Notes: generated from the letters alone by a model not told the origin. Positions 49,453 to 58,112 are shown, counted from the first letter of the stretch. The stretch: 64,000 nt of DNA from Flavonifractor hominis (GCF_040095835.1 NZ_JBBMFT010000003.1:124001-188000), one strand, 5' to 3'. Program-made: numbers and translations.

Positions 49453-50835
49453 ATGCAATTGCAAGAAGAGGTGAGCCAAACGTCCTACGCAAAGCAAAAT
49501 GATTTTTCACAGGGAAGTGTGGCCCGGAACATTGTCAACATGGCTCTGCCCATGACGGTGGCCCAGCTGATCAACATTCTCTACAGCGTGGTGGACCGGA
49601 TGTATCTGGGCCGTCTGCCCGGACATCTGGCCCTGACCGGCTTGGGCTTGTGTCTGCCCATCATCTCGATCCTCATGGGGTTTGCCAACCTGTGCGGCAT
49701 GGGTGGATCTCCTCTGTGCTCCATCCACCGCGGTAGGGGTGAGGAGGAGGAGGCCGAACGCATCATGGGCAACTCCTTTGCCCTGCTGCTGCTCTTCGGG
49801 GTGGGGCTGACCGCGCTGTGTCTGTTGTTCCGGAGGCCCATCCTTTATCTGTTTGGCGCCAGTGACGCTACCTTTCCCTATGCCAACGGCTACCTGACCA
49901 TCTACCTGTTGGGCACGCTGTTTGTCATGATCAGCCTGGGTATGAATCCGTTTATCAACGCTCAGGGCTTCAGCCGCATGGGTATGGTAACGGTTGCGGT
50001 GGGCGCGGTGGTGAACATCGTGCTGGACCCGATCTTTATTTTTGTTCTGGACATGGGGGTACGGGGCGCGGCTCTGGCCACTGTAATCTCCCAAGGGTGC
50101 TCGGCAGCCTGGGTGCTCCGATTCTTGACCGGGCAGAGGGCGCTGCTCCGCTTGAAACTGTCTGCCATGCGGCTGCATCCGGACCGGGTGCGCCGCATCC
50201 TGACCCTTGGCACCTCAGGATTTGTCATGTCTATGACCAACAGTCTGGTGCAGGTGTTGTGCAACGCTACGCTGCAGAGCTGCGGCGGCGACCTGTATGT
50301 AGGCGTCATGACGGTGGTCAATTCCATACGTGAAGTCATCTCCATGCCGGTGCAGGGCATTACCAACGGCTGTCAGCCGGTGTTGGGCTATAACTACGGG
50401 GCAGGGGAGTACGAGCGGGTGCGCCGGGGGATCCGGTTTACCACGGTGCTGACTATGGGTTATTCTCTGGTTGTGTGGGGGGTGGTGATGGCCATCCCAG
50501 GGCTGCTCATCCGCATCTTCAACAACGAATCGGATCTGCTGGCTGCGGGGATCCCGGCGATGCGCATCTATTTTGCCGTGTTTTTCTGTATGTCCTTTCA
50601 ATTCATCGGGCAGTCGGTTTTTGTGGCGCTGGGCCGATCAAAACAGGCCATCTTCTTTTCTCTGCTGCGCAAGGCCTTTATCGTGGCGCCGCTCACCCTG
50701 CTGTTGCCTGTCATCGGGTTTGGGGTCAACGGCGTATTCCTGGCTGAGCCCATCTCCAATGTAGTGGGGGGCTTGGCCTGCCTGCTGACGATGTATGTGA
50801 TGGTCTATCGTTCCCTTGGAAGAACCGAAGTGTAA
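49453..50835 (+). CDS. MATE-family multidrug exporter
   Basis: A 460-aa protein with 12 predicted membrane segments. The start VARNIVNMALPMTVAQLINILYSVVDRMYLGRLPG is the MatE signature, repeated in the second half as RILTLGTSGFVMSMTNSLVQVLCNATLQSCGGD and PVQGITNGCQPVLGYNYGAGEYERVRRGI. The family exports cationic drugs by sodium or proton antiport. The start is uncertain: ATG 49453 has no clear site, GTG 49471 lies directly on AGAAGAG, and ATG 49411 is further up. It stands alone and is followed by a terminator. Confidence 0.92.
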   Translation: MQLQEEVSQTSYAKQNDFSQGSVARNIVNMALPMTVAQLINILYSVVDRMYLGRLPGHLALTGLGLCLPIISILMGFANLCGMGGSPLCSIHRGRGEEEEAERIMGNSFALLLLFGVGLTALCLLFRRPILYLFGASDATFPYANGYLTIYLLGTLFVMISLGMNPFINAQGFSRMGMVTVAVGAVVNIVLDPIFIFVLDMGVRGAALATVISQGCSAAWVLRFLTGQRALLRLKLSAMRLHPDRVRRILTLGTSGFVMSMTNSLVQVLCNATLQSCGGDLYVGVMTVVNSIREVISMPVQGITNGCQPVLGYNYGAGEYERVRRGIRFTTVLTMGYSLVVWGVVMAIPGLLIRIFNNESDLLAAGIPAMRIYFAVFFCMSFQFIGQSVFVALGRSKQAIFFSLLRKAFIVAPLTLLLPVIGFGVNGVFLAEPISNVVGGLACLLTMYVMVYRSLGRTEV

Positions 50836-50840
50836 TGTAT

Positions 50841-50877
50841 GCGGGGCGCTCCAGTGAGCGCCCCGCTCAATTTTTTT
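50841..50877 (+). terminator. Terminator after the MATE gene
   Basis: GCGGGGCGCTC / GAGCGCCCCGC, loop CAGT, with a T7 tail. Confidence 0.9.
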
Positions 50878-50961
50878 ACTGAGCGTGAGATTTTTTGGTG
50901 CGCCGGCGGGTATTCTTCATGAAAGGCCTTTCACAGATGATCAGGAAGAAAGGGAGTTCCC

Positions 50962-51480
50962 ATGACGGATGAGACATTTGAACAATTGGCCCGGGCCTAT
51001 GGCGACATGCTTTACCGGGTGGCGTATCACGCGCTGAAAAACCGAGCGGACGCGGAGGATGTGGTGCAGACGGTGCTGCTCAAGCTTTACCAGCAGGAGG
51101 ACAGCTTTGATGGGCAAGCGCATATAAAGTATTGGCTGCTGCGGGTGACGGTGAATGAGAGCCGGAGGCTGCTGCGTTCGTTCTGGCGCCGCCGTGCTGT
51201 GCCACTGGAGCAGCGGGATGGAACGACAGAACTGCCGGAGATCCAGAAAAGCGAGGTATTTGAGGCGGTAATGGCGCTGGATGCCAAATATCGCCTGAGT
51301 ATATACCTCTACTATTACGAAGAGTGCTCGGTGAAGGAGGTGGCCGCAGCCATGGGGGTCAATCCGTCTACCGTCCAGACCTGGCTGCAGAGGGCCCGGG
51401 CCCGGCTGCGGAAAACACTGTCCGAAGCGGAAGAAGAAGGGGAGGGGAACCCATATGTTCGACCTGAACGCATACCGTGA
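50962..51480 (+). CDS. ECF-type RNA polymerase sigma factor
   Basis: A 172-aa sigma-70 family factor with only regions 2 and 4. Region 2 is MLYRVAYHALKNRADAEDVVQTVLLKLYQQ (with the D-A-E-D-V-V-Q core). Region 4 is VFEAVMALDAKYRLSIYLYYYEECSVKEVAAAMGVNPSTVQTWLQRARARLRKTL. ATG 50962 follows AGAAAGGGAGTTCCC. The partner gene at 51455 overlaps its end by 26 bases and encodes a membrane protein, the usual sigma/anti-sigma arrangement. The signal and regulon are unknown. Confidence 0.93.
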   Translation: MTDETFEQLARAYGDMLYRVAYHALKNRADAEDVVQTVLLKLYQQEDSFDGQAHIKYWLLRVTVNESRRLLRSFWRRRAVPLEQRDGTTELPEIQKSEVFEAVMALDAKYRLSIYLYYYEECSVKEVAAAMGVNPSTVQTWLQRARARLRKTLSEAEEEGEGNPYVRPERIP

Positions 51481-52012
51481 ACGATGCTCGGAGCTGCGCC
51501 TCTCCGAGGAAAGATTGCAGGAGGTTATTTCCATGACAGAACAAACCAAGAAAAAGTCTGCCCGCCGCCCTCTGCGTGTGGGCCTGATCGCTGCGGCCCT
51601 GTGCACCCTGCTGGTGATCTCCGTCAGTGCTGCCAATCCGGAGGTGCTGGAAGGGATCGTATCCACCATCCGCTCTTCCATCGCCATAGGCGAGTACCGC
51701 CAGGATATGACCCTGGATACCGGAGAACGGGTCATTGGCCTGAGCTATCCTGAGGTCAACCTGGAGGAAAGGGAAGGCCGGGTGCTCCTGACTGTGGACG
51801 GCCAGGAGACCGACATTACCGATGAGCTGAATGAGAAGGGCAGCTACCTGTGGGAGTATGAGGACGAGGGCGCTTGCGTCCAGGTGGAAGTCACACTGAA
51901 TGAGGAGGGAAAGCCTGAGGCGGTTACCAGCATTGTGCCCGCCGGCACGGAAATGGGAGAGTGCGAGGTATCCATGGTCACCGAATCTGTCGTCACCACC
52001 ACAGAGGAATAA
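51455..52012 (+). CDS. Membrane protein, probable anti-sigma partner
   Basis: A 185-aa protein. The first 45 residues are cytosolic and helical (YRERCSELRLSEERLQEVISMTEQTKKKSARR). One membrane segment follows (VGLIAAALCTLLVISVSAA, residues 44-62). The outer part of 120 residues is acidic and beta-rich (VIGLSYPEVNLEEREGRVLLTVDGQETDITDELNEKGSYLWEYEDEG). ATG 51455 starts inside the sigma gene after AAGGGGAGGGG. The layout, a soluble head, one span and an outer sensor, suits a sigma regulator. No zinc H-x3-C-x2-C motif is present, so it is not a ZAS-type anti-sigma factor. The role is inferred from position. Confidence 0.7.
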   Translation: MFDLNAYRERCSELRLSEERLQEVISMTEQTKKKSARRPLRVGLIAAALCTLLVISVSAANPEVLEGIVSTIRSSIAIGEYRQDMTLDTGERVIGLSYPEVNLEEREGRVLLTVDGQETDITDELNEKGSYLWEYEDEGACVQVEVTLNEEGKPEAVTSIVPAGTEMGECEVSMVTESVVTTTEE

Positions 52013-52029
52013 ACCAGATGGCACCCTGC

Positions 52030-52060
52030 CGGGCGGCCCTGTTGGGCCGCCCGGTTTTTC
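52030..52060 (+). terminator. Terminator after the sigma operon
   Basis: CGGGCGGCCC / GGGCCGCCCG, loop TGTT, with T5, immediately before the polA promoter. Confidence 0.88.
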
Positions 52061-52089
52061 TTGCTGTTATGGGGGAAAACTGGTATACT
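52061..52089 (+). promoter_or_regulatory. Promoter of polA
   Basis: TTGCTG (52061-52066), a 17-nt spacer and TATACT (52084-52089), 48 bases before the polA start. Confidence 0.6.
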
Positions 52090-52137
52090 ATATTCTGTGA
52101 TTTTATGTCCCGGGAGCGGGACACAGGAGGTTCTTCC

Positions 52138-54801
52138 ATGAAACTCATGGTCATCGACGGCAATTCCATTATCAACCGGGCCTTTTACGGCATCCGGCTG
52201 CTTACCACTAAGGACGGCCAACCCACCAACGCCGTCTATGGTTTTGTGAACATCCTGCTCAAGCTGTTGGATGAGGAGAAGCCGGAGGCTCTGTGTGTCA
52301 CCTTCGACCGCAAGGCCCCCACCTTCCGCCACCTGGCCTATGAGGGCTACAAAGCCCAGCGGAAGGGTATGCCCGATGAGCTGGCCGCCCAGCTGCCAGT
52401 GCTGAAGGATGTGCTGGAGGCCATGAATATCCCGCGCTATGAGCTGGATGGCTGGGAGGCCGACGACCTCATCGGTACCATCTCTGTAAAGGACACAGCG
52501 GCAGGCTGGGATACCGTCATTGTCACCGGCGACAAGGATTCCCTCCAGCTGGTCACCGATACCACCCGGGTGAAGCTGGTGTCAACCCGCATGGGTCAGA
52601 CCACCACGAAAGAGATGACTCCGGATTCCTTCCGGGAGGCTTACGGCTTTGAGCCCATCCACATCATTGACCTGAAGGCGCTGATGGGAGATTCCAGCGA
52701 TAACATCCCCGGTGTCAAGGGGATCGGTGAGAAGACCGCTATGGATCTGATCCAGCGCTACCAGAGTGTGGAGGCCATCTATGGAGACCTGGACAATATA
52801 GAGGCCAAGCCCGCCGTACTAAAAAAGCTGGCGGAGGGGGCGGAGCAGGCCAAGCTGTCCTATGACCTGGCTACCATCCACACCGACGCCCCCATCGACT
52901 TTACCCCTGAGGCCAATGTGCGGCAGGAGCCCAATGCAGCCGCGCTGTACGACCTGTTTTTGAAGCTGGAATTTAACAAGCTGATCGACAAGCTGGGCCT
53001 GAAGGCCCCACAGGGTGAGGTGCAGCAGCAGGAGGAGCAGTTTACCGGCAGCTGCACCAGCGAGGACGTGACCGACCGGGCTCGGGCGGAAGAACTGCTG
53101 GCGGTTTGGCGGGAGCAGGACAGCGTGGACGTGCTGGCCCTGCCCAGTCTGGACGTGGTAGTGGTAGAGCACTGGGAAACGGAGCGGGACAGCCATGCAG
53201 CCATCCTGCGCTCGGATCGGTTGGAGGGGTATAACGACGTTCTAAAGGCTCTCTTTGCCCCTGACATCAAAAAGAATACCCATGATGTAAAGACGCTCCT
53301 GTCCCGGCTGCTGGACGAGGGGATTGAGGGCGGCGGTTTTGTCTTCGATACTGCCATTGCCGCTTATCTGCTTGCTCCCACTGACGGCGGCTATGAGCTG
53401 GAGACCCTGGGAATGCGGTGGTTTAACCACGAGTATCCCAAGGCCAAGGATACCTACTTGGCCAAAGATGCCTTTACTCCACTGGGAGATGAGGTGGCGG
53501 TGCTGGGGGCCCTTCTGTCCCACTGCGCCCTGATTGGAGCGCTGAAGGAGGCCATGGCCCCCCGCCTCACCGAGCTGGGCATGGATAAGCTCTACTATGA
53601 GGTGGAGCTGCCCCTGTGTCCTGTGCTGGCCGAGATGGAACACCTGGGCATGCTGGTGGACCGGGGTGCCCTCACTGCGTTCGGCTCCATGCTGGATGAG
53701 CGCATTCAGGCTGACGAGACCCTGATCTACGAGCTGGCAGGGGAGCACTTCAACATCAATTCCACCCAGCAGTTTGGCCGCATTCTCTTTGACAAGCTGG
53801 GCCTGCCTCCGGTGAAGAAGACCAAAACCGGCTACTCCACCAACGCCGAGGTGCTGGAAAAACTGAAGGGAAAGCACCCCATTGTAGAGGCGGTACTGGA
53901 CTATCGTCAGCTGGCCAAGCTGAAATCCACCTATGTGGATGGCCTGACCAAGGTTATCGCCCCGGACGGGCGCATCCATACCTGTTTCCAAAACACGGTC
54001 ACTGCAACCGGGCGGCTCAGTTCCACCGAGCCGAATCTGCAGAATATCCCCGTCCGCACGGAATTGGGGGCGGAGCTGCGGAAAATGTTTGTGGCTCCGG
54101 AGGGAAAGGTGCTGGTGGATGCCGATTACTCTCAGATCGAGCTGCGCCTTCTTGCCCACATCGCCGGGGATGAGCATATGATCGATGCCTTCCGCAGTGG
54201 GGAGGACATCCATACCGTCACTGCCTCCCAGGTATTCGGAGTGCCCCCGGAGAGCGTGACCCACGAAATGCGCCGGCGGGCCAAGGCGGTAAACTTCGGT
54301 ATCGTCTATGGCATCTCCGATTTCTCCCTGTCCCAGGACATCGGGGTTACCCGGTCCGAGGCCAAGGAGTATATGGAAAAATATTTTGAAAAGTATTCCG
54401 GTGTCCATGCTTATATGACCCGGGTCGTAGAGCAGGCCAAGGCAGATGGCTATGTCTCTACCCTCATGGGCCGCCGCCGCTGGCTGCCTGAGCTCAAGTC
54501 CTCCAACTTCAACATGCGCTCTTTTGGCGAGCGTGTCGCCCTCAATATGCCCATCCAGGGCACCGCTGCCGATATCATCAAGCTGGCTATGATCCGGGTC
54601 CGAGACAAACTGGCGGAGGAGGGCCTGCAGGCCAAGCTGGTGCTCCAGGTCCACGACGAGCTGATCGTGGAATGCCCGGAAGAAGAGGCCGAGCGGGTCA
54701 AGAACCTGCTGGAGACCGAGATGGAACAGGTGGTGGAGCTGGCCCTTCCGCTGATCGCCGAGGCCCATGCGGGCAAGAGCTGGGCCGAGGCCAAGGACTG
54801 A
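52138..54801 (+). CDS. polA: DNA polymerase I
   Basis: An 887-aa family A polymerase for repair and Okazaki-fragment processing. The N-terminal 5'-3' exonuclease (1-290) has MVIDGNSIINRAFYGI, LCVTFDRKAPTFRHLAYEGYKAQR, DGWEADDLIGTI and GDSSDNIPGVKGIGEKTA. The polymerase core has LVDADYSQIELRLLAHIAGDEHMIDAF (motif A), RRRAKAVNFGIVYGISDF (motif B) and LQVHDELIVECPEEEAE (motif C). The 3'-5' exonuclease part (about 330-480) lacks the DxE motif (LALPSLDVVVVEHW), so proofreading is probably lost, as in many Firmicute PolA proteins. ATG 52138 follows CACAGGAGGTTCTTCC; the frame is open 59 codons further upstream without support. Confidence 0.96.
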   Translation: MKLMVIDGNSIINRAFYGIRLLTTKDGQPTNAVYGFVNILLKLLDEEKPEALCVTFDRKAPTFRHLAYEGYKAQRKGMPDELAAQLPVLKDVLEAMNIPRYELDGWEADDLIGTISVKDTAAGWDTVIVTGDKDSLQLVTDTTRVKLVSTRMGQTTTKEMTPDSFREAYGFEPIHIIDLKALMGDSSDNIPGVKGIGEKTAMDLIQRYQSVEAIYGDLDNIEAKPAVLKKLAEGAEQAKLSYDLATIHTDAPIDFTPEANVRQEPNAAALYDLFLKLEFNKLIDKLGLKAPQGEVQQQEEQFTGSCTSEDVTDRARAEELLAVWREQDSVDVLALPSLDVVVVEHWETERDSHAAILRSDRLEGYNDVLKALFAPDIKKNTHDVKTLLSRLLDEGIEGGGFVFDTAIAAYLLAPTDGGYELETLGMRWFNHEYPKAKDTYLAKDAFTPLGDEVAVLGALLSHCALIGALKEAMAPRLTELGMDKLYYEVELPLCPVLAEMEHLGMLVDRGALTAFGSMLDERIQADETLIYELAGEHFNINSTQQFGRILFDKLGLPPVKKTKTGYSTNAEVLEKLKGKHPIVEAVLDYRQLAKLKSTYVDGLTKVIAPDGRIHTCFQNTVTATGRLSSTEPNLQNIPVRTELGAELRKMFVAPEGKVLVDADYSQIELRLLAHIAGDEHMIDAFRSGEDIHTVTASQVFGVPPESVTHEMRRRAKAVNFGIVYGISDFSLSQDIGVTRSEAKEYMEKYFEKYSGVHAYMTRVVEQAKADGYVSTLMGRRRWLPELKSSNFNMRSFGERVALNMPIQGTAADIIKLAMIRVRDKLAEEGLQAKLVLQVHDELIVECPEEEAERVKNLLETEMEQVVELALPLIAEAHAGKSWAEAKD

Positions 54802-54819
54802 GAAGGGGGCGGAAAGACC

Positions 54820-55413
54820 ATGACAGAGCTGCGGCCCCTCCTTCCGGAGGGGCTGGAGACCTGGTACAGGCAGGAGCTGTGTACCGCTTTCCCACCTTGT
54901 GAGCAGAAACCGCTGTCCGCCATCCGGGAGCTGATGGATCAGGGGAGATATGAGCTGCTGGGCTTGTATGACGGCCCTCTGCTGCAGGGCTACGCCACTC
55001 TGTGGAGCTGTCCGGAATATCCGGGTTATGTGCTGCTGGACTACTTGGGTGTCACAGCTGCACGGCGGAACGGCGGTCTGGGCGGAACACTGCTGGCCCT
55101 GCTGAGGGAGCGTTTTCGGGACGGGAGCGTCCTGATTGTGGAGGCGGAGGCGCCAGACTCCGGGGGACCGGCGGAGGAGCGGCCTCTGAGAGAGCGGCGG
55201 CTGTCCTTTTACCGTCGGAACGGCTGTACACCGGTGTATCTGAGCTTTAACTGCGGCCTGCTGTGTCAGGTGTTCGTACTGGGAGAAGCTCCGGTGGACC
55301 TGGATACACTGCAAAAGGCCCACCGTGCCATTTACGGCCCGGCCCGGACCGATGTGGTTATCGACCCGCCGCCTGATGCATCCCCGGAGCTACCCTATTG
55401 GATGGAGGAATAA
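54820..55413 (+). CDS. GNAT-family acetyltransferase, paralogue A
   Basis: A 197-aa protein with a GNAT-like core. LLDYLGVTAARRNGGLGGTLLALLRERF carries the acetyl-CoA loop (R-R-x-G-G-L-G-x-x-L), preceded by ELLGLYDGPLLQGYATLWS and followed by LIVEAEAPDSG and RERRLSFYRRNGCTPVYLSF. It shares the plan and several motifs (TELR / AELR, VEAEAP, RRLxFYxRxG) with the gene at 56370-56963, so the two are diverged paralogues in one operon. The substrate is unknown. ATG 54820 follows AAGGGGGCGGAAAGACC. Confidence 0.82.
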   Translation: MTELRPLLPEGLETWYRQELCTAFPPCEQKPLSAIRELMDQGRYELLGLYDGPLLQGYATLWSCPEYPGYVLLDYLGVTAARRNGGLGGTLLALLRERFRDGSVLIVEAEAPDSGGPAEERPLRERRLSFYRRNGCTPVYLSFNCGLLCQVFVLGEAPVDLDTLQKAHRAIYGPARTDVVIDPPPDASPELPYWMEE

Positions 55414-55416
55414 GAT

Positions 55417-55659
55417 ATGGAACTGCTGGAGCATGTCCAGGTTTTGGCGATCAGTATCCTATTGACGGCTTTGGGGGTACTGATGGTAGTTCATCCCGAG
55501 TGGCTCTGGAAGCTGGAGCACTTTCTGGACACAGTGGGAGGAGAACCTTCCGAATTGTATCTGACGATCAGCCGGGTAGTAGGCACGCTGCTGATGATCT
55601 TCTGTGGCCTGCTGACGCTGGTGCTGTTGGTGACCCTGCTGCTTCGGCTGCTGGGCTGA
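55417..55659 (+). CDS. Small two-span membrane protein A
   Basis: An 80-aa protein starting MELLEHVQVLAISILLTALGVLMVVHPEWLWKLEHFLDTVGGEPSELY, with a second hydrophobic segment near residues 55-78. ATG 55417 lies 3 bases after the GNAT gene. The central HPEWLWKLEHF resembles CPQRFEKLEQW of the next small protein. The pair is thus likely a tandem duplication of one small membrane family (shared P-x4-K-L-E). Function is unknown. Confidence 0.6.
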   Translation: MELLEHVQVLAISILLTALGVLMVVHPEWLWKLEHFLDTVGGEPSELYLTISRVVGTLLMIFCGLLTLVLLVTLLLRLLG

Positions 55660-55674
55660 GATAGGAGGGAGTAT

Positions 55675-55911
55675 GTGACTGTAAGAGCGGTATTGTGCCT
55701 GTTGGGGCTGGCCTGCGGAGCACTGGGGATCTGGATGCTGGTGTGTCCCCAGCGCTTCGAGAAGCTGGAGCAGTGGTGGGCCAAGGTGTGGTCCCGCCGG
55801 GACAAGTGGTATCATTTTGCCCCCCGGTGGATGGGAATGGTCCTGCTGCTGACGGGAACGGTGCTTTTTTTGGTGATGCTCACCGATCTGATCCTGTTGA
55901 TTCTTTTTTGA
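55675..55911 (+). CDS. Small two-span membrane protein B
   Basis: A 78-aa protein, start GTG 55675 after TAGGAGGGAGTAT. Its first span is RAVLCLLGLACGALGIWMLVCP; it continues QRFEKLEQWWAKVWSRRDKWYHFAPR, then a second span WMGMVLLLTGTVLFLVMLTDLILLILF. Span, short aromatic and charged loop with K-L-E, then span: the same layout as the preceding 80-aa protein. No family is recognised. Confidence 0.6.
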   Translation: MTVRAVLCLLGLACGALGIWMLVCPQRFEKLEQWWAKVWSRRDKWYHFAPRWMGMVLLLTGTVLFLVMLTDLILLILF

Positions 55912-55924
55912 AGGAGCGTTTTGC

Positions 55925-56377
55925 GTGCAGTATAAACTGGTCCCTATGGACAAATCCCACCTGCCCCAAGTGGCGGCACTGGAGCGGGCATGCTTTGCCC
56001 ACCCCTGGTCGGAGAGTCTGCTGGAGCAGGAACTATACAATGACATGATTTCCCTGGTGGTGGCTGAGGGAGAGGACGGTACTGTGCTGGGCTACGGCGA
56101 GGTGCGGGCCATCCTGGATGAGGGAACATTGGAAAAGATCGTGGTAGATCCACGGTTCCGCCGCCAGGGGGTGGCAGAGGAGATCTTGCGGGCCTATCTC
56201 CGGCTGGGGCAGGCCCACCTGGCGTTTCTCACCCTGGAAGTGCGGGAGAGCAACGTGGCTGCCATCGGTCTATATGAGAAACTGGGATTTCAGGTGGTCG
56301 GGCGGCGGAAAAACTACTATCGGGAGGAGCACGAGGATGCCCTGCTGATGACGGTGGAGTTTGATCGCCATGGCTGA
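55925..56377 (+). CDS. rimI: Ribosomal protein S18 alanine N-acetyltransferase
   Basis: A 150-aa GNAT enzyme. The start is YKLVPMDKSHLPQVAALERACFAHPWSESLLEQEL, the RimI pattern (the C-F-x-x-P-W-S-x-x-x-L core). The acetyl-CoA loop is VVDPRFRRQGVAEEILRAYLRLG, and LEVRESNVAAIGLYEKLGFQVVGRRKNYYREEHEDALLMT is the family C-terminus. The start is GTG 55925 after AAGGAGCG. It is separated from tsaD by a GNAT gene; rimI and tsaD are commonly grouped with tsaE and tsaB, which are not in the window. Confidence 0.93.
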   Translation: MQYKLVPMDKSHLPQVAALERACFAHPWSESLLEQELYNDMISLVVAEGEDGTVLGYGEVRAILDEGTLEKIVVDPRFRRQGVAEEILRAYLRLGQAHLAFLTLEVRESNVAAIGLYEKLGFQVVGRRKNYYREEHEDALLMTVEFDRHG

Positions 56378-56963
56378 GCTGCGGCTTCTGACCGGAACAC
56401 AGCTCCGCCAGATCTATCGTACTTATGTCAAAGCCGATTTCCCGCGCAGGGAACGGAGGCCCCTGGCTTCCATGGAAGAACTGCGTCAGATGGGGTGCTA
56501 TGACACTTGGGGAATGTTCGAAGGGGAGACGCTGCTAGCCTATGCCTTCCTGTGGAGGACAGAAGATGGGCGCTGTGCCCTGCTGGACTACCTGGCAGTA
56601 TGCCCGGAAGGCCGGGGACAGGGAAGAGGCACCCAGGCGCTGGAGCTGTTGCAGGCCCAGTATGGGCAATCCTGTCCCTTGCTGGTGGAGGCAGAGGCTC
56701 CGGAGGAAGGGATACCGCCAGAGAAGGACCACCAGCGCCGCCGCCGGCTGATCTTTTACCAGAGGGCGGGATTCCGCCTGCTGGATTACCAGACACTGAT
56801 TTTTGGGGTGCGCTATGCCATGCTGGTATGGCCGGGTTCCTGTATGTTGGAACCTGAGGCGCTGCAGGCAGCCCACCGTGGACTGTACCAGAACCATATG
56901 CCGCCCGTTCTTTTTCGCCGGATGATCCATATTCCGGCCTCTGACTGCGGAAAGAAGGAATGA
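56370..56963 (+). CDS. GNAT-family acetyltransferase, paralogue B
   Basis: A 197-aa protein with the plan of paralogue A: MAELRLLTGTQLRQIYRTYVKADFPRRERRPLASMEELRQMGCYDTWGMFEGETLLAYAFLW, then LLDYLAVCPEGRGQGRGTQALELLQ (CoA loop), VEAEAPEEGIPPEKDHQRRRRLIFYQRAG. ATG 56370 overlaps the end of rimI by 8 bases. Together with paralogue A it flanks rimI and the two small membrane genes. The substrate is unknown; protein or small-molecule N-acetylation is equally possible. Confidence 0.82.
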   Translation: MAELRLLTGTQLRQIYRTYVKADFPRRERRPLASMEELRQMGCYDTWGMFEGETLLAYAFLWRTEDGRCALLDYLAVCPEGRGQGRGTQALELLQAQYGQSCPLLVEAEAPEEGIPPEKDHQRRRRLIFYQRAGFRLLDYQTLIFGVRYAMLVWPGSCMLEPEALQAAHRGLYQNHMPPVLFRRMIHIPASDCGKKE

Positions 56964-56966
56964 ACC

Positions 56967-57977
56967 ATGAATATACTTGCCATTGAATCCTCCTGCGACG
57001 AAACAGCGGTGGCCGTGGTGAAGGATGGCCGCACCGTCCTGGCGGATGCCATTGCCTCCCAGGCGGATATGCATGCCATTTATGGCGGCGTGGTGCCGGA
57101 GATTGCCTCCCGCAAGCACATTGAGGCTATTGCCGGTTTGGCGGACCAGGCACTGACCCAGGCAGGCGTGACAAAAGCGGACATTGATGCTGTAGCGGTG
57201 ACCTATGCTCCGGGACTGATCGGGGCGCTGCTGGTGGGGGTCAATTTTGCAAAATCGGTGGCCTATGGCCTTGGTGTCCCGATTGTGCCGGTGCACCATG
57301 TCCGTGGACATATTGCCGCCAATTACATTGCGCACCCGGATCTGGAGCCTCCGTTTGTCTGTCTGTGTGTTTCGGGAGGCAACACCCTTATCGTAGACGT
57401 ACAGGATTATACCGAGATGAAGATCATGGGGGCGACCCGGGATGATGCAGCGGGAGAGTGCTTTGACAAGGTAGCCCGGGTATTGGGGATCGGTTACCCC
57501 GGCGGCGCGCCCATGGATAGGCTGGCGCAAGGGGGGGATGACAAGCGCTATGAACTCCCCCGGGCGCATGTGGCTGGTGCTCCGCTGGATATGTCCTTCT
57601 CGGGTCTCAAAACTGCGGTGCTCAACCTGGCCCATAATGCGGTACAGCGGGGTGAAACGCTGGACCTGCCTGGTCTGGCAGCTTCCTTTGCCGCCGCAGT
57701 CAGTGATACACTGGTACCACGGGTCATGGAGGCTGCCGGCAGAACAGGTTATGGAAAGATTGCTGTAGCCGGTGGTGTGGCGGCGAATAGCCGCATTCGT
57801 GCCGATCTGGAGCGAGCCTGCCAGGCCAGCGGAAACAAGCTCTATTTGCCGCCGCTGCACCTGTGTGGAGATAACGGCGCCATGATTGGCTGCCAGGGAT
57901 ATTATGAATATCTGGCCGGGGTACGGGGCGACTGGTCGCTCAATGCGTATGCCACCCGGAACATCGGAAAGGGCTGA
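56967..57977 (+). CDS. tsaD: tRNA N6-threonylcarbamoyladenosine transferase
   Basis: A 336-aa enzyme that transfers the threonylcarbamoyl group to A37 of ANN-reading tRNAs. The start is NILAIESSCDETAVAVVKDGRTVLADAIASQ, and the metal site has HHVRGHIAANYIAHPD (two His). SGGNTLIVDV and GECFDKVARVLGIGYPGGAPMDRLA follow, then FSGLKTAVLNL, AGGVAANSRIR and CGDNGAMIGCQGYYEY. ATG 56967 follows AAAGAAGGAATGAACC, 3 bases after paralogue B. A strong terminator closes the polA-tsaD gene series. Confidence 0.96.
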   Translation: MNILAIESSCDETAVAVVKDGRTVLADAIASQADMHAIYGGVVPEIASRKHIEAIAGLADQALTQAGVTKADIDAVAVTYAPGLIGALLVGVNFAKSVAYGLGVPIVPVHHVRGHIAANYIAHPDLEPPFVCLCVSGGNTLIVDVQDYTEMKIMGATRDDAAGECFDKVARVLGIGYPGGAPMDRLAQGGDDKRYELPRAHVAGAPLDMSFSGLKTAVLNLAHNAVQRGETLDLPGLAASFAAAVSDTLVPRVMEAAGRTGYGKIAVAGGVAANSRIRADLERACQASGNKLYLPPLHLCGDNGAMIGCQGYYEYLAGVRGDWSLNAYATRNIGKG

Positions 57978-57997
57978 CCTATGGTCAGCCCTTTTTT
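57968..57997 (+). terminator. Terminator after tsaD
   Basis: AAAGGGCTGACC / GGTCAGCCCTTT with loop TAT and a T6 tail, overlapping the stop codon. Confidence 0.9.
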
Positions 57998-58068
57998 GAA
58001 AGGATTTGGCACAAAACGTGCAAAAATGCATGTTGTGTACATATTATGTAAACTTATGAGAAAAAGAA

Positions 58069-58112
58069 AGTGGAAAATAAAGTGTGGAAAACGGTGTGGA
58101 TAATGTGGATAA
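58069..58112. promoter_or_regulatory. DnaA-box cluster in an AT-rich intergenic region
   Basis: Two perfect DnaA boxes, TGTGGATAA (complement of TTATCCACA), stand head to tail without a gap at 58095-58103 and 58104-58112. TGTGGAAAA (58083-58091, one mismatch) and AGTGGAAAA (58069-58077, two) precede them. The surrounding 57998-58336 holds no gene and is far more AT-rich than the rest, and AGTGGAAAATAAA recurs from about 58210. It could be a DnaA titration or regulatory site, or part of a replication origin. dnaA, dnaN and rpmH are not in the window. Confidence 0.55.

Noticed and set aside
51961..52137. N-terminal extension of polA
   Set aside because: It crosses the terminator and promoter between the sigma operon and polA; MKLMVIDGNSIINRAFYG at 52138 is the normal PolA start.
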